Source: Streptomonospora litoralis (GTDB taxonomy: Bacteria > Actinomycetota > Actinomycetes > Streptosporangiales > Streptosporangiaceae). Taken from it: 64,000 nt of DNA. The notes below the pieces were generated by a model that saw only the letters and a list, made by a program, of their open reading frames with translations, did no database searches and was not told the DNA's origin. How positions within the stretch are numbered: position 1 is the stretch's first letter; each line of letters starts with the position of its first letter. The DNA is taken from contig NZ_CP036455.1 in assembly GCF_004323735.1 (NCBI RefSeq), positions 5,327,101 to 5,391,100 on the forward strand, in the 5' to 3' direction. This document shows, piece after piece, positions 1 through 10,887 of the stretch. Made by a program: the position numbers and the translations under genes.

Positions 1-168
1 TGCGGCACGCGTGCCGCGGCGCCGCGCCGACAGCGGACCGCCCGCACACGCGGTTGCGGTCACGTGCTAACCGCCCGACTTCTGTGGAGAAGTGGGAGCG
101 GGGAGGCGGGGGTGGCGGCCACGCGGCACGGTGCGGACCGCTCCGTCCTCTCCGCCGTCGCGCGCCCC

Positions 169-834
169 TCAGCCGAGCCAGCCGGGGCGGACCATGCCGG
201 TCTCGTAGGCGATGACGACGAGCTGTGCCCGGTCGCGCGCCCCCAGCTTCGTCAGTACCCGGCTCACATGGGTCTTCGCGGTGGCCGGGCTGAGGACCAG
301 GCGGCGGGCCAGCTCCTCGTTGGACAGCCCCTCGGCGACGGCCGCCATGACCTCGCGTTCGCGCTCGGTCAGCGAGTTGAGCCGCGGCGCCGGCGGCGGT
401 TCCTTGATGCGCCCGGCGAACTCACCGATCAGGCGCCGGGTGACCGACGGCGCCAGCAGCGCGTCACCGCGGGCGACCACGCGCACGCCGTGGATCAGCT
501 CGGCCGGTTCGGTGTCCTTGACCAGGAAGCCTCCGGCGCCCGCTTTGAGGGCGCCGTAGACGTACTCGTCCAGGTCGAAGGTGGTCAGAATGACGACCTT
601 GACGTCGCGGAGCCGGTCGTCGGCGGCGATGCGCCGGGTGGCCTCCAGTCCGTCGACGCCGGGCATGCGGATGTCCATGAGCACGACGTCGGGAAGCTCC
701 GCGCGGGCGGCGCGGACCGCCTCGTCGCCGTCGCCGGCCTCGGCGACGACGGAGATGTCCGCTTCGCCGTCGAGCATGGAGCGGAATCCGGCGCGAACCA
801 GCCTCTGATCGTCGGCGAGCACCACTCTGGTCAT
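169..834 (-). CDS. NarL/FixJ-family response regulator
   Basis: A 221-residue two-component response regulator. The receiver domain (about residues 1-120) has the acidic pair D8/D9, phospho-acceptor D54 in VLMDIRMPG and a conserved lysine in FLVKD. The C-terminal LuxR-type helix-turn-helix (about 155-215) starts at [10 protein letters not shown] start it at [10 protein letters not shown]; an upstream in-frame start at 873 would add 13 basic residues not typical of the family. It lies 130 bp downstream of the histidine kinase on the same strand, so the two form a sensor/regulator pair. The target genes and signal cannot be read from the sequence. Confidence 0.93.
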   Translation of the reverse strand: MTRVVLADDQRLVRAGFRSMLDGEADISVVAEAGDGDEAVRAARAELPDVVLMDIRMPGVDGLEATRRIAADDRLRDVKVVILTTFDLDEYVYGALKAGAGGFLVKDTEPAELIHGVRVVARGDALLAPSVTRRLIGEFAGRIKEPPPAPRLNSLTEREREVMAAVAEGLSNEELARRLVLSPATAKTHVSRVLTKLGARDRAQLVVIAYETGMVRPGWLG

Positions 835-964
835 GCGCGCCCGCTCCTTCCCGGCCGCGGTCCGCGGCCGCACTCGACGCCCCTTTCATATCAGCCCGCG
901 GGCGCCGCGAAGGGCGGAGAAGGAGCCGAGCGGCCGCACCGGCCCCAAAAGACCTGCCGGCACC

Positions 965-2263
965 TCAGCCGGAGGTGGTGGAGGCACCCTCGACCGCGGC
1001 CGACGGCAGCGGGAACTCGGCGCGGACGGCGAAGCCCGGACCGTCCTCCCGCGGTCCGGCGGTGCAGGTGCCGCCCGCCGCGGCGGCGCGTTCGCGCATC
1101 CCGCGCAGTCCGTTGCCCGCGGTCTGCGAGCCCTCGGGGGCCCCGCTGCCGTCGTCGGCCACGGCCACGCGCAGGCGTCGGCTGTCGTAGCCGACCGCCA
1201 CCCGCACGCTCGCTGCGCCCGAGTGGCGCAGCGCGTTGGTGAGCGCCTCCTGGACGATGCGGTAGGCGGCCACGTCCACCGTCGCCGGCAGTGCCGCCGG
1301 CTCTCCCGCCACCTCCAAGCGGACCGGTAGCCCGGCGGCCGTCGTCTGCTCGACCAGGTCGGCCACCCGCTCCAGCGAGGGGAGGGGCGCGGTGGGCGGC
1401 CCGCCCTCGTCGACCTGGCGCAGCACGCCCAGGGTCGACCGGAGTTCGCGCAGCGTCTGGCGGCTGGCCGACTTGATGTGGTCGAGGGCCTCGAACGCGG
1501 CCTCGGGATCGTCGCGGCGGTGCGCGGCCGCTCCCGCCTGAACGTTGATCAGCGAGATATTGTGGGCGACCACGTCGTGCAACTCGCGGGCGATGCGCAG
1601 CCGCTCCTCGATCGCGCGGCGCCGGCCCTCCTCCTCGCGGGTGCGCTCGGCCTCGGCGGCGCGCCGCTGCACCTCGCGCACATAGGCGCGGTGGCTGCGC
1701 GCGATCTCGCCGGCGAGCAGCACCACCAGCGCCGCGGCCAGCACCGATACCGCCCGCCAGAAGCTGAACGCGATCACCTCCCCGACGGCGGAGACGGCCA
1801 GCAGCGCCGCGATGGCGAACACGGCGGCCCGGCGGTGGCCCGTGGAGCCCAGCCGCACCACTGCCACGACGAACAGCAACCAGGCCGCCCAGGAGTCGGC
1901 GGCGGAGGTCATGTAGTACAGCGGCACCGAGACCCCCACGACCACTGCGGCGGTGCGGGGCAGCCGCGTCAGCACGGCGGCGGCGGCCGTCCCGGCAGAC
2001 AGCGCGGCGAGCCCGGGTTCGAGCCCGCCCGCGGAGTACGCCGCGACGAACTGGATGCAGGCGAGGAGGACCGCCAGGATCACGTCGGTGACACGCGGCG
2101 GGATCCGCAGGCGGCCGACCAGCAGGCTGCCTTCGGGTGCCGAGGGCCCGGGGCGGCCCCCGTCGGACGGCGGCTCGCCCGGGCGCGGGCCGACGTGCTC
2201 ACGCACCGCGTCCGCCGCGGCGCGCAGACCCCGGCGCCCACGCACCCGACCGCGGCGGATCAT
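965..2263 (-). CDS. sensor histidine kinase, HisKA_3 (NarL partner) type
   Basis: A membrane sensor kinase of about 432 residues. Hydrophobic segments occupy about residues 58-185 (four to six helices, no large extracellular domain). The dimerisation/phosphotransfer helix has the phospho-acceptor His in RELHDVVAH (about residue 229). The HATPase_c domain has an N-box at EALTNALRHS and glycine boxes at DDGSGAP and GNGLRGM. Such kinases usually sense envelope stress or a membrane ligand. The ATG at 2263 is preferred to one at 2377 because the upstream extension is Arg/Pro-rich and unlike a sensor N-terminus. Its regulator lies immediately downstream. Confidence 0.92.
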   Translation of the reverse strand: MIRRGRVRGRRGLRAAADAVREHVGPRPGEPPSDGGRPGPSAPEGSLLVGRLRIPPRVTDVILAVLLACIQFVAAYSAGGLEPGLAALSAGTAAAAVLTRLPRTAAVVVGVSVPLYYMTSAADSWAAWLLFVVAVVRLGSTGHRRAAVFAIAALLAVSAVGEVIAFSFWRAVSVLAAALVVLLAGEIARSHRAYVREVQRRAAEAERTREEEGRRRAIEERLRIARELHDVVAHNISLINVQAGAAAHRRDDPEAAFEALDHIKSASRQTLRELRSTLGVLRQVDEGGPPTAPLPSLERVADLVEQTTAAGLPVRLEVAGEPAALPATVDVAAYRIVQEALTNALRHSGAASVRVAVGYDSRRLRVAVADDGSGAPEGSQTAGNGLRGMRERAAAAGGTCTAGPREDGPGFAVRAEFPLPSAAVEGASTTSG

Positions 2264-2468
2264 CGGCCGCCTCCGCACCGGTCTGCGCGGCAGTCCGCCG
2301 CGCGCCGCTCGTCGGCAGGCGCACCATGCCTCATCCCCCCATTCGACCACGCCCGCCCGCGGGCGGGCCGCAGTCACCAGGATGCGCAGCGGCCCCCGGC
2401 GAGCGCATCCCCCTTCGGAGGCAACCGGGCCTGCGACCGGCGATGTAGGCGAGAGGGGAGGCCGGGCT

Positions 2469-3050
2469 TCAGAGAGTGCCGTCGGCGCGCGGCCCCCCTG
2501 GGGAGCCTCCGCTGCGCAACGTGCCGCCGGTGCCCTGCCCCAGGCTGCGCATGCGCAGACTCAGCCCGATCAGGGCCGCGCCGAAGAACAGGGCGTAGAT
2601 GCCGATGACGAAGGCGACGGGGATCACCGCGATCCAGATCAGGACGCCGATGGCCACCGAGAGGGCGCCGGCGAAGATGTAGAGCCACTCGCCGCTGAGC
2701 TCCCTGCGCAGGCGGTAGGCGGTGATGATCTCGAAGACGCCGGTGACGACCGCCCACAGACCCAGCAGAACCGTCAGCACCGCGACACCGGCCGTGGGCC
2801 AGGCCAGCACGACCAGACCGACCACGGCGCCCAGGACCGCCTCCCCGACCAGCGGCGGCCGGTCCTCGTCGCGGGCCCGCAGCGCCGCCCAGCCCGCGAA
2901 GACCCCCTCGACCAGGGCGTAGACGCCGAAGACCGTGGCCAGCGCGGCCGCCGTGATCGCCGGCCACAGGACGGCGACGAGCCCGAAGACGATCGCGGCG
3001 GCGCCGCGGACGGCGAGGACCCACCAGTGCTCCGCCAAGTAGTCGAGCAT
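2469..3050 (-). CDS. HdeD-family (DUF308) membrane protein
   Basis: A 193-residue integral membrane protein with six predicted hydrophobic helices in three pairs. Each pair carries the DUF308 pattern, for example RGAAAIVFGLVAVLWP and GAVVGLVVLAWPTAGV. E. coli HdeD is linked to acid resistance; in actinomycetes the role is unknown. The C-terminus is a Gly/Ser-rich cytoplasmic tail. It stands alone between the sensor kinase and citrate synthase. The family call is firm; the function is not established. Confidence 0.87.
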   Translation of the reverse strand: MLDYLAEHWWVLAVRGAAAIVFGLVAVLWPAITAAALATVFGVYALVEGVFAGWAALRARDEDRPPLVGEAVLGAVVGLVVLAWPTAGVAVLTVLLGLWAVVTGVFEIITAYRLRRELSGEWLYIFAGALSVAIGVLIWIAVIPVAFVIGIYALFFGAALIGLSLRMRSLGQGTGGTLRSGGSPGGPRADGTL

Positions 3051-3259
3051 GCCTCCCCCGATCGATCGACCACAGGAGGCTCTGCCCGTGCTCTGGCGCG
3101 CTGATGGCCGAGGGGTCGAAATTATTACTCCCCGTGGGGCGAGCCGATACCCGCGGGTGGTCCCAATACCGCCCGCGGAAGCACGAAGCCGCGGCAGCGC
3201 GATCGGTGCGCCGCCGCGGTGGAGCCGGAAGGGCCCGGTGCGATCCCCGGCCGGTGGGC

Positions 3260-4549
<1,290 letters not shown>

Positions 4550-4895
4550 GCCTGAGCAACCTTTCCAGGCGGGGATGCGGGGGATCAGGGAAAGCCGCCG
4601 TCCCGGCTCGACCATGTCTTGAGTTCAGTTCTTATTAAACTCCAGTGAAGCAAAACAGTACAATTGTCGCGCATTAGCGAAGCGGTGACATGGAACACAC
4701 CATAAAGCGGGCGCCAAGTTTACCCTCAGCTAAAGAAGCGCCATTTTTTGCCCCGCCGGCGAGTGTATCTGTTTACACAGCGGAGAGAGCAGCCGCCCCC
4801 GCAAACCCGCGGCGGCCGCGCGACGCGCTCCTCCAGGTCACCGAGGCCCCGCCCGCGGCGCCCGGTCCGGCATGCGGCGGGGCTGCGGGACCGTC
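4550..4895. promoter_or_regulatory. AT-rich leader/promoter region of citrate synthase
   Basis: No gene is visible. About 130 bases (4620-4750) are clearly AT-richer than the surroundings and include runs such as CTTATTAAACTC and CATTTTTTGCCCC. The likely role is the gltA promoter and leader on the minus strand, plus the 3' end of the TetR gene. No riboswitch fold was recognised. Confidence 0.5.
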
Positions 4896-5627
4896 TCAGT
4901 CCTCGCCCGCTCCCAGCGCCGCGCGGACGCGGGCCAGCACGTCCTCGCCGGAGGCGTCCGCCGGGTAGACGGCGACCAGGACCGAGTCCCGCCCGGCGGC
5001 GCCCGCACGCGGCGGGGTGGCGGAGTCGCGCAGCAGCGCCCCCAGCGAGTCGGTCACGAACGCCATCGCCTCGTCGAAGCGCCGCCAGGGCACCGGCTCC
5101 TGCGGGGCGTGCAGCCACGACCGCAGCACGTGGTTGTGCGCCGCGATGACGGAGGCGGCGAGCGCTTCGCCCGTCAGCGCGCGCGGACCGGCGGTCTCGC
5201 CGCGGCACAGAAAGCGGCTGAACGCGGCCTGATAGCGGGCGGTCATCGCGATCTCACGGTCACGCAGCCGCGGCACCGCTCGCACCAGGCGGAAGCGCGG
5301 CAGGGTGATCTCGGGCGAGCGCACGTACTCCTGGAAGACCATGCGCGCCGCCGAGCGCACGGTGGCTACCGGCTCGTCGTCGGGTGCGGCGTCGAGGAAC
5401 CGCTGGACCGTATCGAACAGATCGTCGTGCTCGGCGAAGAGGACGTCGTCCTTGGACCCGAAGCGCCGGAAGAGGCTGCGCCGGCTGATGCCCGCGGCCG
5501 CGGCGATGTCGTCCATGGTGGTGGCCTCGTAGCCGGCCTCGGTGAACAGCCGCACCGCCGCCGCCACCACCGCGCCGCGCGCGGGCGCGCCCGCCCGGCC
5601 CGTCTCACCTTCCGTGCGTTCCGCCAC
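4896..5627 (-). CDS. TetR/AcrR-family transcriptional regulator
   Basis: A 243-residue regulator. The N-terminal helix-turn-helix (about residues 18-62) reads AAVRLFTEAGYEATTMDDIA followed by AGISRRSLFRRFGSKDDVLF, a classic TetR pattern. The ligand domain follows and is unassigned. It is transcribed divergently from the acyl-CoA dehydrogenase at 5855 across about 230 bp. A repressor of fatty-acid or branched-chain acyl-CoA catabolism is therefore plausible by analogy with FadR-type TetR proteins, but the effector is unknown. Confidence 0.9.
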   Translation of the reverse strand: MAERTEGETGRAGAPARGAVVAAAVRLFTEAGYEATTMDDIAAAAGISRRSLFRRFGSKDDVLFAEHDDLFDTVQRFLDAAPDDEPVATVRSAARMVFQEYVRSPEITLPRFRLVRAVPRLRDREIAMTARYQAAFSRFLCRGETAGPRALTGEALAASVIAAHNHVLRSWLHAPQEPVPWRRFDEAMAFVTDSLGALLRDSATPPRAGAAGRDSVLVAVYPADASGEDVLARVRAALGAGED

Positions 5628-5854
5628 CCCTCGGCCCCAATCCGCGTCGGTCGCGCTGTGTGCCCGTCTTCGGCGCTACCGAGTATCGGGGGTGATTCCG
5701 TTCTCCGCACACGCCCCGTACTATGACACTAGATGCCACTTGAGGACACGCAGTGCCAATACTGCCGTGCCGCCGCCGCAGCGCCCACGCCGCTGCGCTC
5801 GCGACGCGTGGTCGTCGATTCGAAACCGGACCGAGGAAGGGGCGGGGAACCGCG

Positions 5855-7012
5855 ATGAGCGACTTCGACCTGTTCAGCATCACCGAGGAGCACAAGGAGC
5901 TGCGCGAGGCGGTGCGCGCCCTCGCCGACGACAAGATCGCGCCGCACGCGGCCGAGGTCGACGAGCGCTCCGAGTTCCCCAAGGCCGCGCACGACGCCTT
6001 GGTCGCCACCGACTTCCACGCGCCGCACATCGGCGAGTCCTACGGCGGTGCGGGCGCCGACGCGGTCGCGACCTGCATCGTCATCGAGGAGGTGGCCCGC
6101 GCGTGCGCCTCGTCCTCGCTCATCCCCGCGGTGAACAAGCTCGGCACCATGCCGCTGATCCTGGGCGCTTCAGAGGACGTCAAGCAGCGCTACCTGCCCG
6201 CTGTCGCCTCCGGCGAGGCGATGTTCTCCTACGGCCTCTCCGAGCGCGAGGCCGGCTCCGACACCGCGAACATGCGCACCCGCGCCGAGGCCGACGGCGA
6301 CGACTGGATCCTCAACGGGCAGAAGTCCTGGATCACCAACGCCGGTGTCAGCCGGTACTACACGGTCATGGCCGTGACCGACCCCGACGGCAAGCGGGGC
6401 GCCAACGTCAGCGCGTTCGTGGTGCACGCCGACGACCCCGGATTCACCCTGGGCGAGCCCGAGCGCAAGCTCGGCATCAAGGGCTCCCCCACCCGCGAGC
6501 TGTACTTCGACGACATGCGCATCCCCGGCGACCGGCTGGTCGGCGGCATCGGCGAGGGCCTGAAGATCGCCCTGCGCACGCTCGACCACACGCGCGTCAC
6601 CATCGGCGCCCAGGCTGTGGGCATCGCCCAGGGCGCGCTCGACCACGCCGTGGCCTACGTCAAGGAGCGCAAGCAGTTCGGCAGCGCCGTCGCCGACTTC
6701 CAGGGCATCCGGTTCATGCTCGCCGACATGGCGATGAAGCTGGAGGCTGCCCGCCAGATGGTCTACGTCGCCGCGGCCAAGTCCGAGCGCTTCGACTCCG
6801 ACCTGCCGTTCTACGGCGCCGCCGCCAAGTGCTACGCCTCCGACGCCGCCATGGAGATCACCACCGACGCGGTCCAACTGCTCGGCGGGTCCGGCTACGT
6901 CAAGGACTTCCCGCTGGAGCGGATGATGCGCGACGCGAAGATCACCCAGATCTACGAGGGCACCAACCAGATCCAGCGCCTGGTGATGGCCCGCCAGCTG
7001 CTGCAGGGGTAG
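5855..7012 (+). CDS. acyl-CoA dehydrogenase
   Basis: A flavoprotein of 385 residues that introduces the alpha-beta double bond into acyl-CoA and passes electrons to ETF. All three domains are present: the N-terminal helical domain; the middle beta domain with FSYGLSEREAGSD and SWITNA; and the C-terminal helical domain with RKQFG and LLGGSGYVKDFPLERMMRD. The catalytic Glu is in QIYEGTNQIQR, the position used by short-chain and butyryl-CoA dehydrogenases. Start MSDFDLFSIT at 5855 follows the purine-rich site GAGGAAGGGGCGGGG; an in-frame ATG at 5753 lies in poorly conserved sequence. It is probably controlled by the divergent TetR. Confidence 0.94.
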   Translation: MSDFDLFSITEEHKELREAVRALADDKIAPHAAEVDERSEFPKAAHDALVATDFHAPHIGESYGGAGADAVATCIVIEEVARACASSSLIPAVNKLGTMPLILGASEDVKQRYLPAVASGEAMFSYGLSEREAGSDTANMRTRAEADGDDWILNGQKSWITNAGVSRYYTVMAVTDPDGKRGANVSAFVVHADDPGFTLGEPERKLGIKGSPTRELYFDDMRIPGDRLVGGIGEGLKIALRTLDHTRVTIGAQAVGIAQGALDHAVAYVKERKQFGSAVADFQGIRFMLADMAMKLEAARQMVYVAAAKSERFDSDLPFYGAAAKCYASDAAMEITTDAVQLLGGSGYVKDFPLERMMRDAKITQIYEGTNQIQRLVMARQLLQG

Positions 7013-7032
7013 TCCGCTCCGGACGGGCCCCG

Positions 7033-7488
7033 TCAGCTGAACGACCAGCCCGACCAGCGGGTGACCTCGATGAGGACGACCGGGCCGGCGGGCGGGGTGT
7101 CGCGGTACTGGGAGTAGCGCTCCTGGAGGTGGCGGACGGCGGTGCGGTGCTCGGGGGGTGTTCCCTCCGTATCGGTTCCGGGCTCGACGATGCGGGCGCG
7201 GCCGTCGGCCCGGACCCACCAAAGGTGCTCCCAGTCGTCGGAATACTCGTCGGCGAGCAGGCACACCTGCGGGTTGTCGGCGATGTTGGCCAGTCGGCGC
7301 AGTGCCGTGGTGCTCTTGGGCTTGTGGTCGATCGCGAAGGCGACGGTATCGGCCGCGTCGCCGGGACCGGTGACCAGGGCGAAGGTCACCGGCACCAGGT
7401 GGGGCCGGGCCGAGGGGTCGGCGGTGGCCAGGCGAGCCACCCGCGCGCGGGCGAAGCGGTCCCGGCACTGCTCGGAGTTCCAGCGCAT
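7033..7488 (-). CDS. PPOX-class F420-dependent oxidoreductase, Rv1155-like
   Basis: A 151-residue split-barrel flavin/F420-binding protein of the pyridoxamine-oxidase-like superfamily. Diagnostic features are ARVARLATADPSARPHLVPV (substrate barrel start), AIDHKPKSTTALRRLANI (cofactor-phosphate binding) and the C-terminal RWSGWSF. Such proteins reduce small substrates with F420H2 or bind F420. The gene converges on the acyl-CoA dehydrogenase with a 20-bp gap. Physiological substrate unknown. Confidence 0.87.
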   Translation of the reverse strand: MRWNSEQCRDRFARARVARLATADPSARPHLVPVTFALVTGPGDAADTVAFAIDHKPKSTTALRRLANIADNPQVCLLADEYSDDWEHLWWVRADGRARIVEPGTDTEGTPPEHRTAVRHLQERYSQYRDTPPAGPVVLIEVTRWSGWSFS

Positions 7489-7544
7489 CCTCCGAGCCTG
7501 CCACGTCCGGTGCCGGACGTGGCGCACTCCCGCCCGGCGCGCGG

Positions 7545-9497
7545 CTATTCGGCGGGCTCGAAAGACTGCGTCATCTCTTTCAGGATCGCCTGGTTCGTCG
7601 CGAAGTCCGCCTCGGTCGAGACCAGGAACAGCGCGTAGCCCTTCTCCTGGGTGTGGAAGGCGCGGTTGACGGCGTGCATGCGGGTGCCGCCGGAGCCGTC
7701 GAAGGTGAACTCCCAGTCGGCGGCGCTGACGTAGTCGTCGGTGTAGGGCTCGCCCAGCGACTCGATGCCCACCAGCTGGTAGCCGGGGAAGTTCTGCGAG
7801 ATGGACGGCTCCTGGTTCCGCCAGTCGGCTTCGGCGTTGTTCGCGGGATCGTCGGTCTGATCGATCTGCAGGTAGCCGCCCGCGGGGATGTCGAAGAAGA
7901 CGCTGGTCGCCTCGCGGCGGTCGTAGGACCAGGTCTCCGGGATCTCGACGGAGAACCCGGTCTCGTCCTCGTACTCCTCCATGTCGGGCAACTCGGGCTC
8001 GTCGCCGCTGTCGCCGCCGTCGGCCGGGTCGGAGTCGGGCGAGCCGCCGCCTTCGTCCTGCGGGGTCGCCGCGGCCGTCTGCTGGGGCGAGGACGCCGAG
8101 GGCCGCAGCCCCGGCGAGGCGCTTGCGCCCGCCGTGCCCGCCTGCTCGCCGTCGACGCCGCTGCGCATCCCCAGCCACAGCACCAGGGTCGCGACGGCGG
8201 CCAGCGCCACCAGGCCGCCGAGTACTCCGAGTGCGGCGTTGCGGCGGCGGCCGCCGCGGTCTTCCCCCGCGCCGCCGGAATCCCCCGGGCCGGGCGGGAT
8301 CGACTCGTCGTGGAAGGGCGGCAGGCCCGAGCCGGAGCCGCCGGCCCCCGCGGGCCCGGCGGCCATCGCCGACTCCCGTTCGGCGTCTCCGCCGCTCCCG
8401 GCGTCGGCCCGGTTTCCGGTGTCGCCCGCAGCGGCGCCGTCATCGTCGTCGGCGGTCCCGGCGCCTCCGGAGTCCCCGGCACCGGAGGGCGCCTCAGCCG
8501 CCGCGGCATCCACCGGGTTCACCAGGGTCGCCGGCTCCCCGTCCTGCGGTGCGCTTCGGGCGGCTGATGCCGCCGCGGCGCCGCCGGCGGCCGAGGCCGC
8601 GGCCGTTCCCGCGCCGCCGGACCGCGGGTGCTCGCGCGTCGCCTCGGTGCGGGAGTCCTGCTCCGTGCCGCCGGCCGCCGCGGCCTCCCGGAGCATGCGG
8701 GCCGCTTCGTGCACACCCGGCCGCAGCTCGGCGTCCTTCTGCAGCAGCCGCTCCAGTACCGGGGTGAGCACCCCGGCGGAGGGTCGCGGCACCTCTGCCG
8801 TGACGATCGCGGTGAGTGTCGCCATCGGCGTGTCGCGGTGGAACGGCGTGATCCCCTCCACCGCCTGATAAAGGGTCACCCCCAGCGACCAGATGTCGCT
8901 GGCGGGGTTCGCCGGCTGACCGTGGGCCTGCTCGGGGGCGAGGTAGCTGGGCGATCCCATGAGCAGGCCGGTGCCCGTCAGGTGGGTGGACCCCTCCAGA
9001 TGGGCGATACCGAAATCGGTCAGCACCGCGCGGTCGCCGCGGGCGACGAGCACGTTTCCGGGTTTGATGTCGCGGTGCATGATGCCGCGCTCGTGGGCCA
9101 CCGCCAGCGCCGCGGCCACCTGCTCGCCGATGCGGGCCACGCGTTCAGGGGCGAGAACGCCGTCGCGCTTGATGATGTCGCCGAGCGACGGCCCCCGCAC
9201 CAGCTCCATGACGATCCACGGCCGCTCGTCGGTCTCGACCACGTCGAAGACGGTGACGATCGAGGGGTGGCTGAGCTGCGCGGCGTTGCGCGCCTCGCGC
9301 AGCATCCGGATCCGCATGACCTCGACCTCGTCCGAGGGGAGCTGCGGCGGGATGATCAGCTCCTTGATCGCGACCGGCCGGTCCAGCAGCTCGTCGACGC
9401 CTTCCCAGACACGCCCCATGCCGCCCTCGCCGAGCAGCTCCGTAAGCCGGTAGCGATCGGAGAGCAGGCGGTCGGGCTCACTGTTCTCGTTCGTCAT
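7545..9497 (-). CDS. transmembrane serine/threonine protein kinase (PknB-like, non-PASTA)
   Basis: A 650-residue Hanks-type kinase. The catalytic domain is complete: glycine loop GEGGMG (23-28), ATP-anchoring K45 in VAIKE, catalytic loop HRDIKPGN (141-148), DFG (161-163) and GSPSYLAPE. A low-complexity Ala/Gly/Asp/Ser linker (about 275-420) leads to one membrane helix (about 421-443). The extracellular part has a Ser/Pro/Asp-rich stretch followed by a folded-looking domain (about 510-650, DETGFSVEIPETWSYDRREA onward). No PASTA repeats are present, so the sensor domain differs from PknB. Neighbours are the divergent zinc-ribbon protein and the PPOX protein. Ligand and substrates unknown. Confidence 0.93.
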   Translation of the reverse strand: MTNENSEPDRLLSDRYRLTELLGEGGMGRVWEGVDELLDRPVAIKELIIPPQLPSDEVEVMRIRMLREARNAAQLSHPSIVTVFDVVETDERPWIVMELVRGPSLGDIIKRDGVLAPERVARIGEQVAAALAVAHERGIMHRDIKPGNVLVARGDRAVLTDFGIAHLEGSTHLTGTGLLMGSPSYLAPEQAHGQPANPASDIWSLGVTLYQAVEGITPFHRDTPMATLTAIVTAEVPRPSAGVLTPVLERLLQKDAELRPGVHEAARMLREAAAAGGTEQDSRTEATREHPRSGGAGTAAASAAGGAAAASAARSAPQDGEPATLVNPVDAAAAEAPSGAGDSGGAGTADDDDGAAAGDTGNRADAGSGGDAERESAMAAGPAGAGGSGSGLPPFHDESIPPGPGDSGGAGEDRGGRRRNAALGVLGGLVALAAVATLVLWLGMRSGVDGEQAGTAGASASPGLRPSASSPQQTAAATPQDEGGGSPDSDPADGGDSGDEPELPDMEEYEDETGFSVEIPETWSYDRREATSVFFDIPAGGYLQIDQTDDPANNAEADWRNQEPSISQNFPGYQLVGIESLGEPYTDDYVSAADWEFTFDGSGGTRMHAVNRAFHTQEKGYALFLVSTEADFATNQAILKEMTQSFEPAE

Positions 9498-9754
9498 GGA
9501 TCGCGGTTCCTCGCTTCGGGGATGGCTTCACGCGCGCGGCGCGCGAGGAGCGGGGTCGGCGTCAAGGCGAGTGTAAGAGCAGTCGATACACCCATAATTC
9601 GGACCTGCACCCCTTGCCGGACGGGACCCTCCGCAATTTTTCTCCGCCGGCGGGCGGAACACCCCCGAACAGGACGCGTGAGCTGGGACGGCGCCGTCCT
9701 GCGGGTCGACGGCCGGATGCGGCCGCCCCGCAGCGGCGGAACCGAGAGATGATC

Positions 9755-9786
9755 TTTACGCGCGGCACAGCCGAGGCGGCTATGGT
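9755..9786 (+). promoter_or_regulatory. possible promoter of a leaderless zinc-ribbon gene
   Basis: A TATGGT -10-like hexamer at 9781-9786 ends six bases before the GTG start at 9793, with TTTACG at 9755-9760 upstream (20-bp spacing, long). No ribosome-binding site precedes the start, so a leaderless transcript is likely. The assignment rests on hexamer similarity only. Confidence 0.35.
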
Positions 9787-9792
9787 TGACGT

Positions 9793-10143
9793 GTGATATG
9801 CCCTAAGTGCCAAGGCCACATGCAGACGTTCGACCGTATGGGGATCCACCTTGAGCAGTGCCAGAACTGCCGGGGAATCTTCCTTGACCGGGGCGAGCTG
9901 GAGCAGATCGTCTCCGCCGAGCAGCGCCACTACAGCGCGGCGCCCGGCCACGCGCCCGGACCCCCGCCCGGCCGGCCCGCTCCCTACCGCGACTCCCCCG
10001 CCCCCTACCACGGCGGTGGAGGCCACGGTGGCGGGCACCACGGCGGCTACCGCGACTCCCCTCGGCCCTATGGCTACTCCGACTCGCCGCGCCCCTACGG
10101 ACAGCGCCGCAAGAAGAGCTTCCTGGAGAACCTCTTCGACTAG
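9793..10143 (+). CDS. TFIIB-type zinc-ribbon protein
   Basis: A 116-residue protein. The N-terminus holds a compact zinc ribbon: CPKC (residues 3-6) and CQNC about 20 residues later, then GIFLDRGELEQI, the signature of the zf-TFIIB family (PF13453). The rest is a Pro/Gly/His/Tyr-rich tail with repeated YRDSP/YSDSP and HGGGHHGG motifs and a basic end (RRKKSFLENLFD). The GTG start is fixed by the zinc ribbon beginning at residue 2. Function unknown; the neighbouring downstream gene also begins with a zinc ribbon. Confidence 0.85.
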   Translation: MICPKCQGHMQTFDRMGIHLEQCQNCRGIFLDRGELEQIVSAEQRHYSAAPGHAPGPPPGRPAPYRDSPAPYHGGGGHGGGHHGGYRDSPRPYGYSDSPRPYGQRRKKSFLENLFD

Positions 10144-10200
10144 CGCCGCCGTCTCCACAGAGGGCGCCGCCGCGTGCGCCGCCGGACGCGGGGGGCCGGT

Positions 10201-10887
10201 GTGAACCCGCTCATCTGTCCGCGCTGCGGTGAGTACACCGACCACCCCCGCGTCGACACGTCCGGTGCGGCGGGCGCGGTGCTGTGCTGTGCCCGATGCG
10301 GCCACCGCGAGCCGTTCCGGCGGCTACCGCTGTTCTGCGTGACCGGCCCCAGCGGCACGGGCAAGTCCACGGTCGCGCGGCGGCTGCTGGATCGGCTCGC
10401 GGCGGACTACGTCGTGCTGGAGCAGGATCTGCTGTGGACGGGCGGACTGCGCGACTCCGGCACCGAGCATCCGCTGTTCCGCTCCACGTGGCTGCGCACG
10501 GCCGCGATGATCCAGCAGAACGGCCGGCCCGTGGTGCTGTGCGGCACGGTGGTCCCGCCGGAGTTCGAGGACCTGCCCGAGCGGGCGCTGTTCTCCCGGA
10601 TCAGCTACCTCGCGCTGATGTGCGAGCCCGACGCGCTGGCGGCGCGGCTCCGTGCCCGTCCGGCCTGGCGGCAGTGGGACGAGCCCCGCATCGCCGAGAT
10701 GCTGGACTACACCCGGTGGATCCAGGAGACGGCCCACGAGATGGACCCGCCCGTGACCCTGCTGGACACCACCGACGAGTCGGCCGAGGCGACCGCCGAA
10801 CGGGTGGCCCGGTGGGTGCTCGGCGCGTCGGCGGAGGACTCCGGGGCGAACGGCGGGGTCGCCGGAAACGCCGCCGGGCGGCGCTGA
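10201..10887 (+). CDS. P-loop nucleotide kinase-like protein with N-terminal zinc ribbon
   Basis: A 228-residue protein. An N-terminal zinc ribbon (CPRCGEYTDH at residues 6-15, then CARCGH) is followed by a Walker A motif GPSGTGKST (about 49-57). The downstream fold has a possible lid at RLRARPAWRQW and a DTTDES end, as in small-molecule or nucleotide kinases of the AAA_33/gluconate-kinase type. The substrate is unknown. The GTG at 10201 directly precedes the zinc ribbon; an in-frame GTG at 10174 would add nine Arg-rich residues. It lies 57 bp after the zinc-ribbon gene and is probably co-transcribed with it. Confidence 0.78.
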   Translation: MNPLICPRCGEYTDHPRVDTSGAAGAVLCCARCGHREPFRRLPLFCVTGPSGTGKSTVARRLLDRLAADYVVLEQDLLWTGGLRDSGTEHPLFRSTWLRTAAMIQQNGRPVVLCGTVVPPEFEDLPERALFSRISYLALMCEPDALAARLRARPAWRQWDEPRIAEMLDYTRWIQETAHEMDPPVTLLDTTDESAEATAERVARWVLGASAEDSGANGGVAGNAAGRR

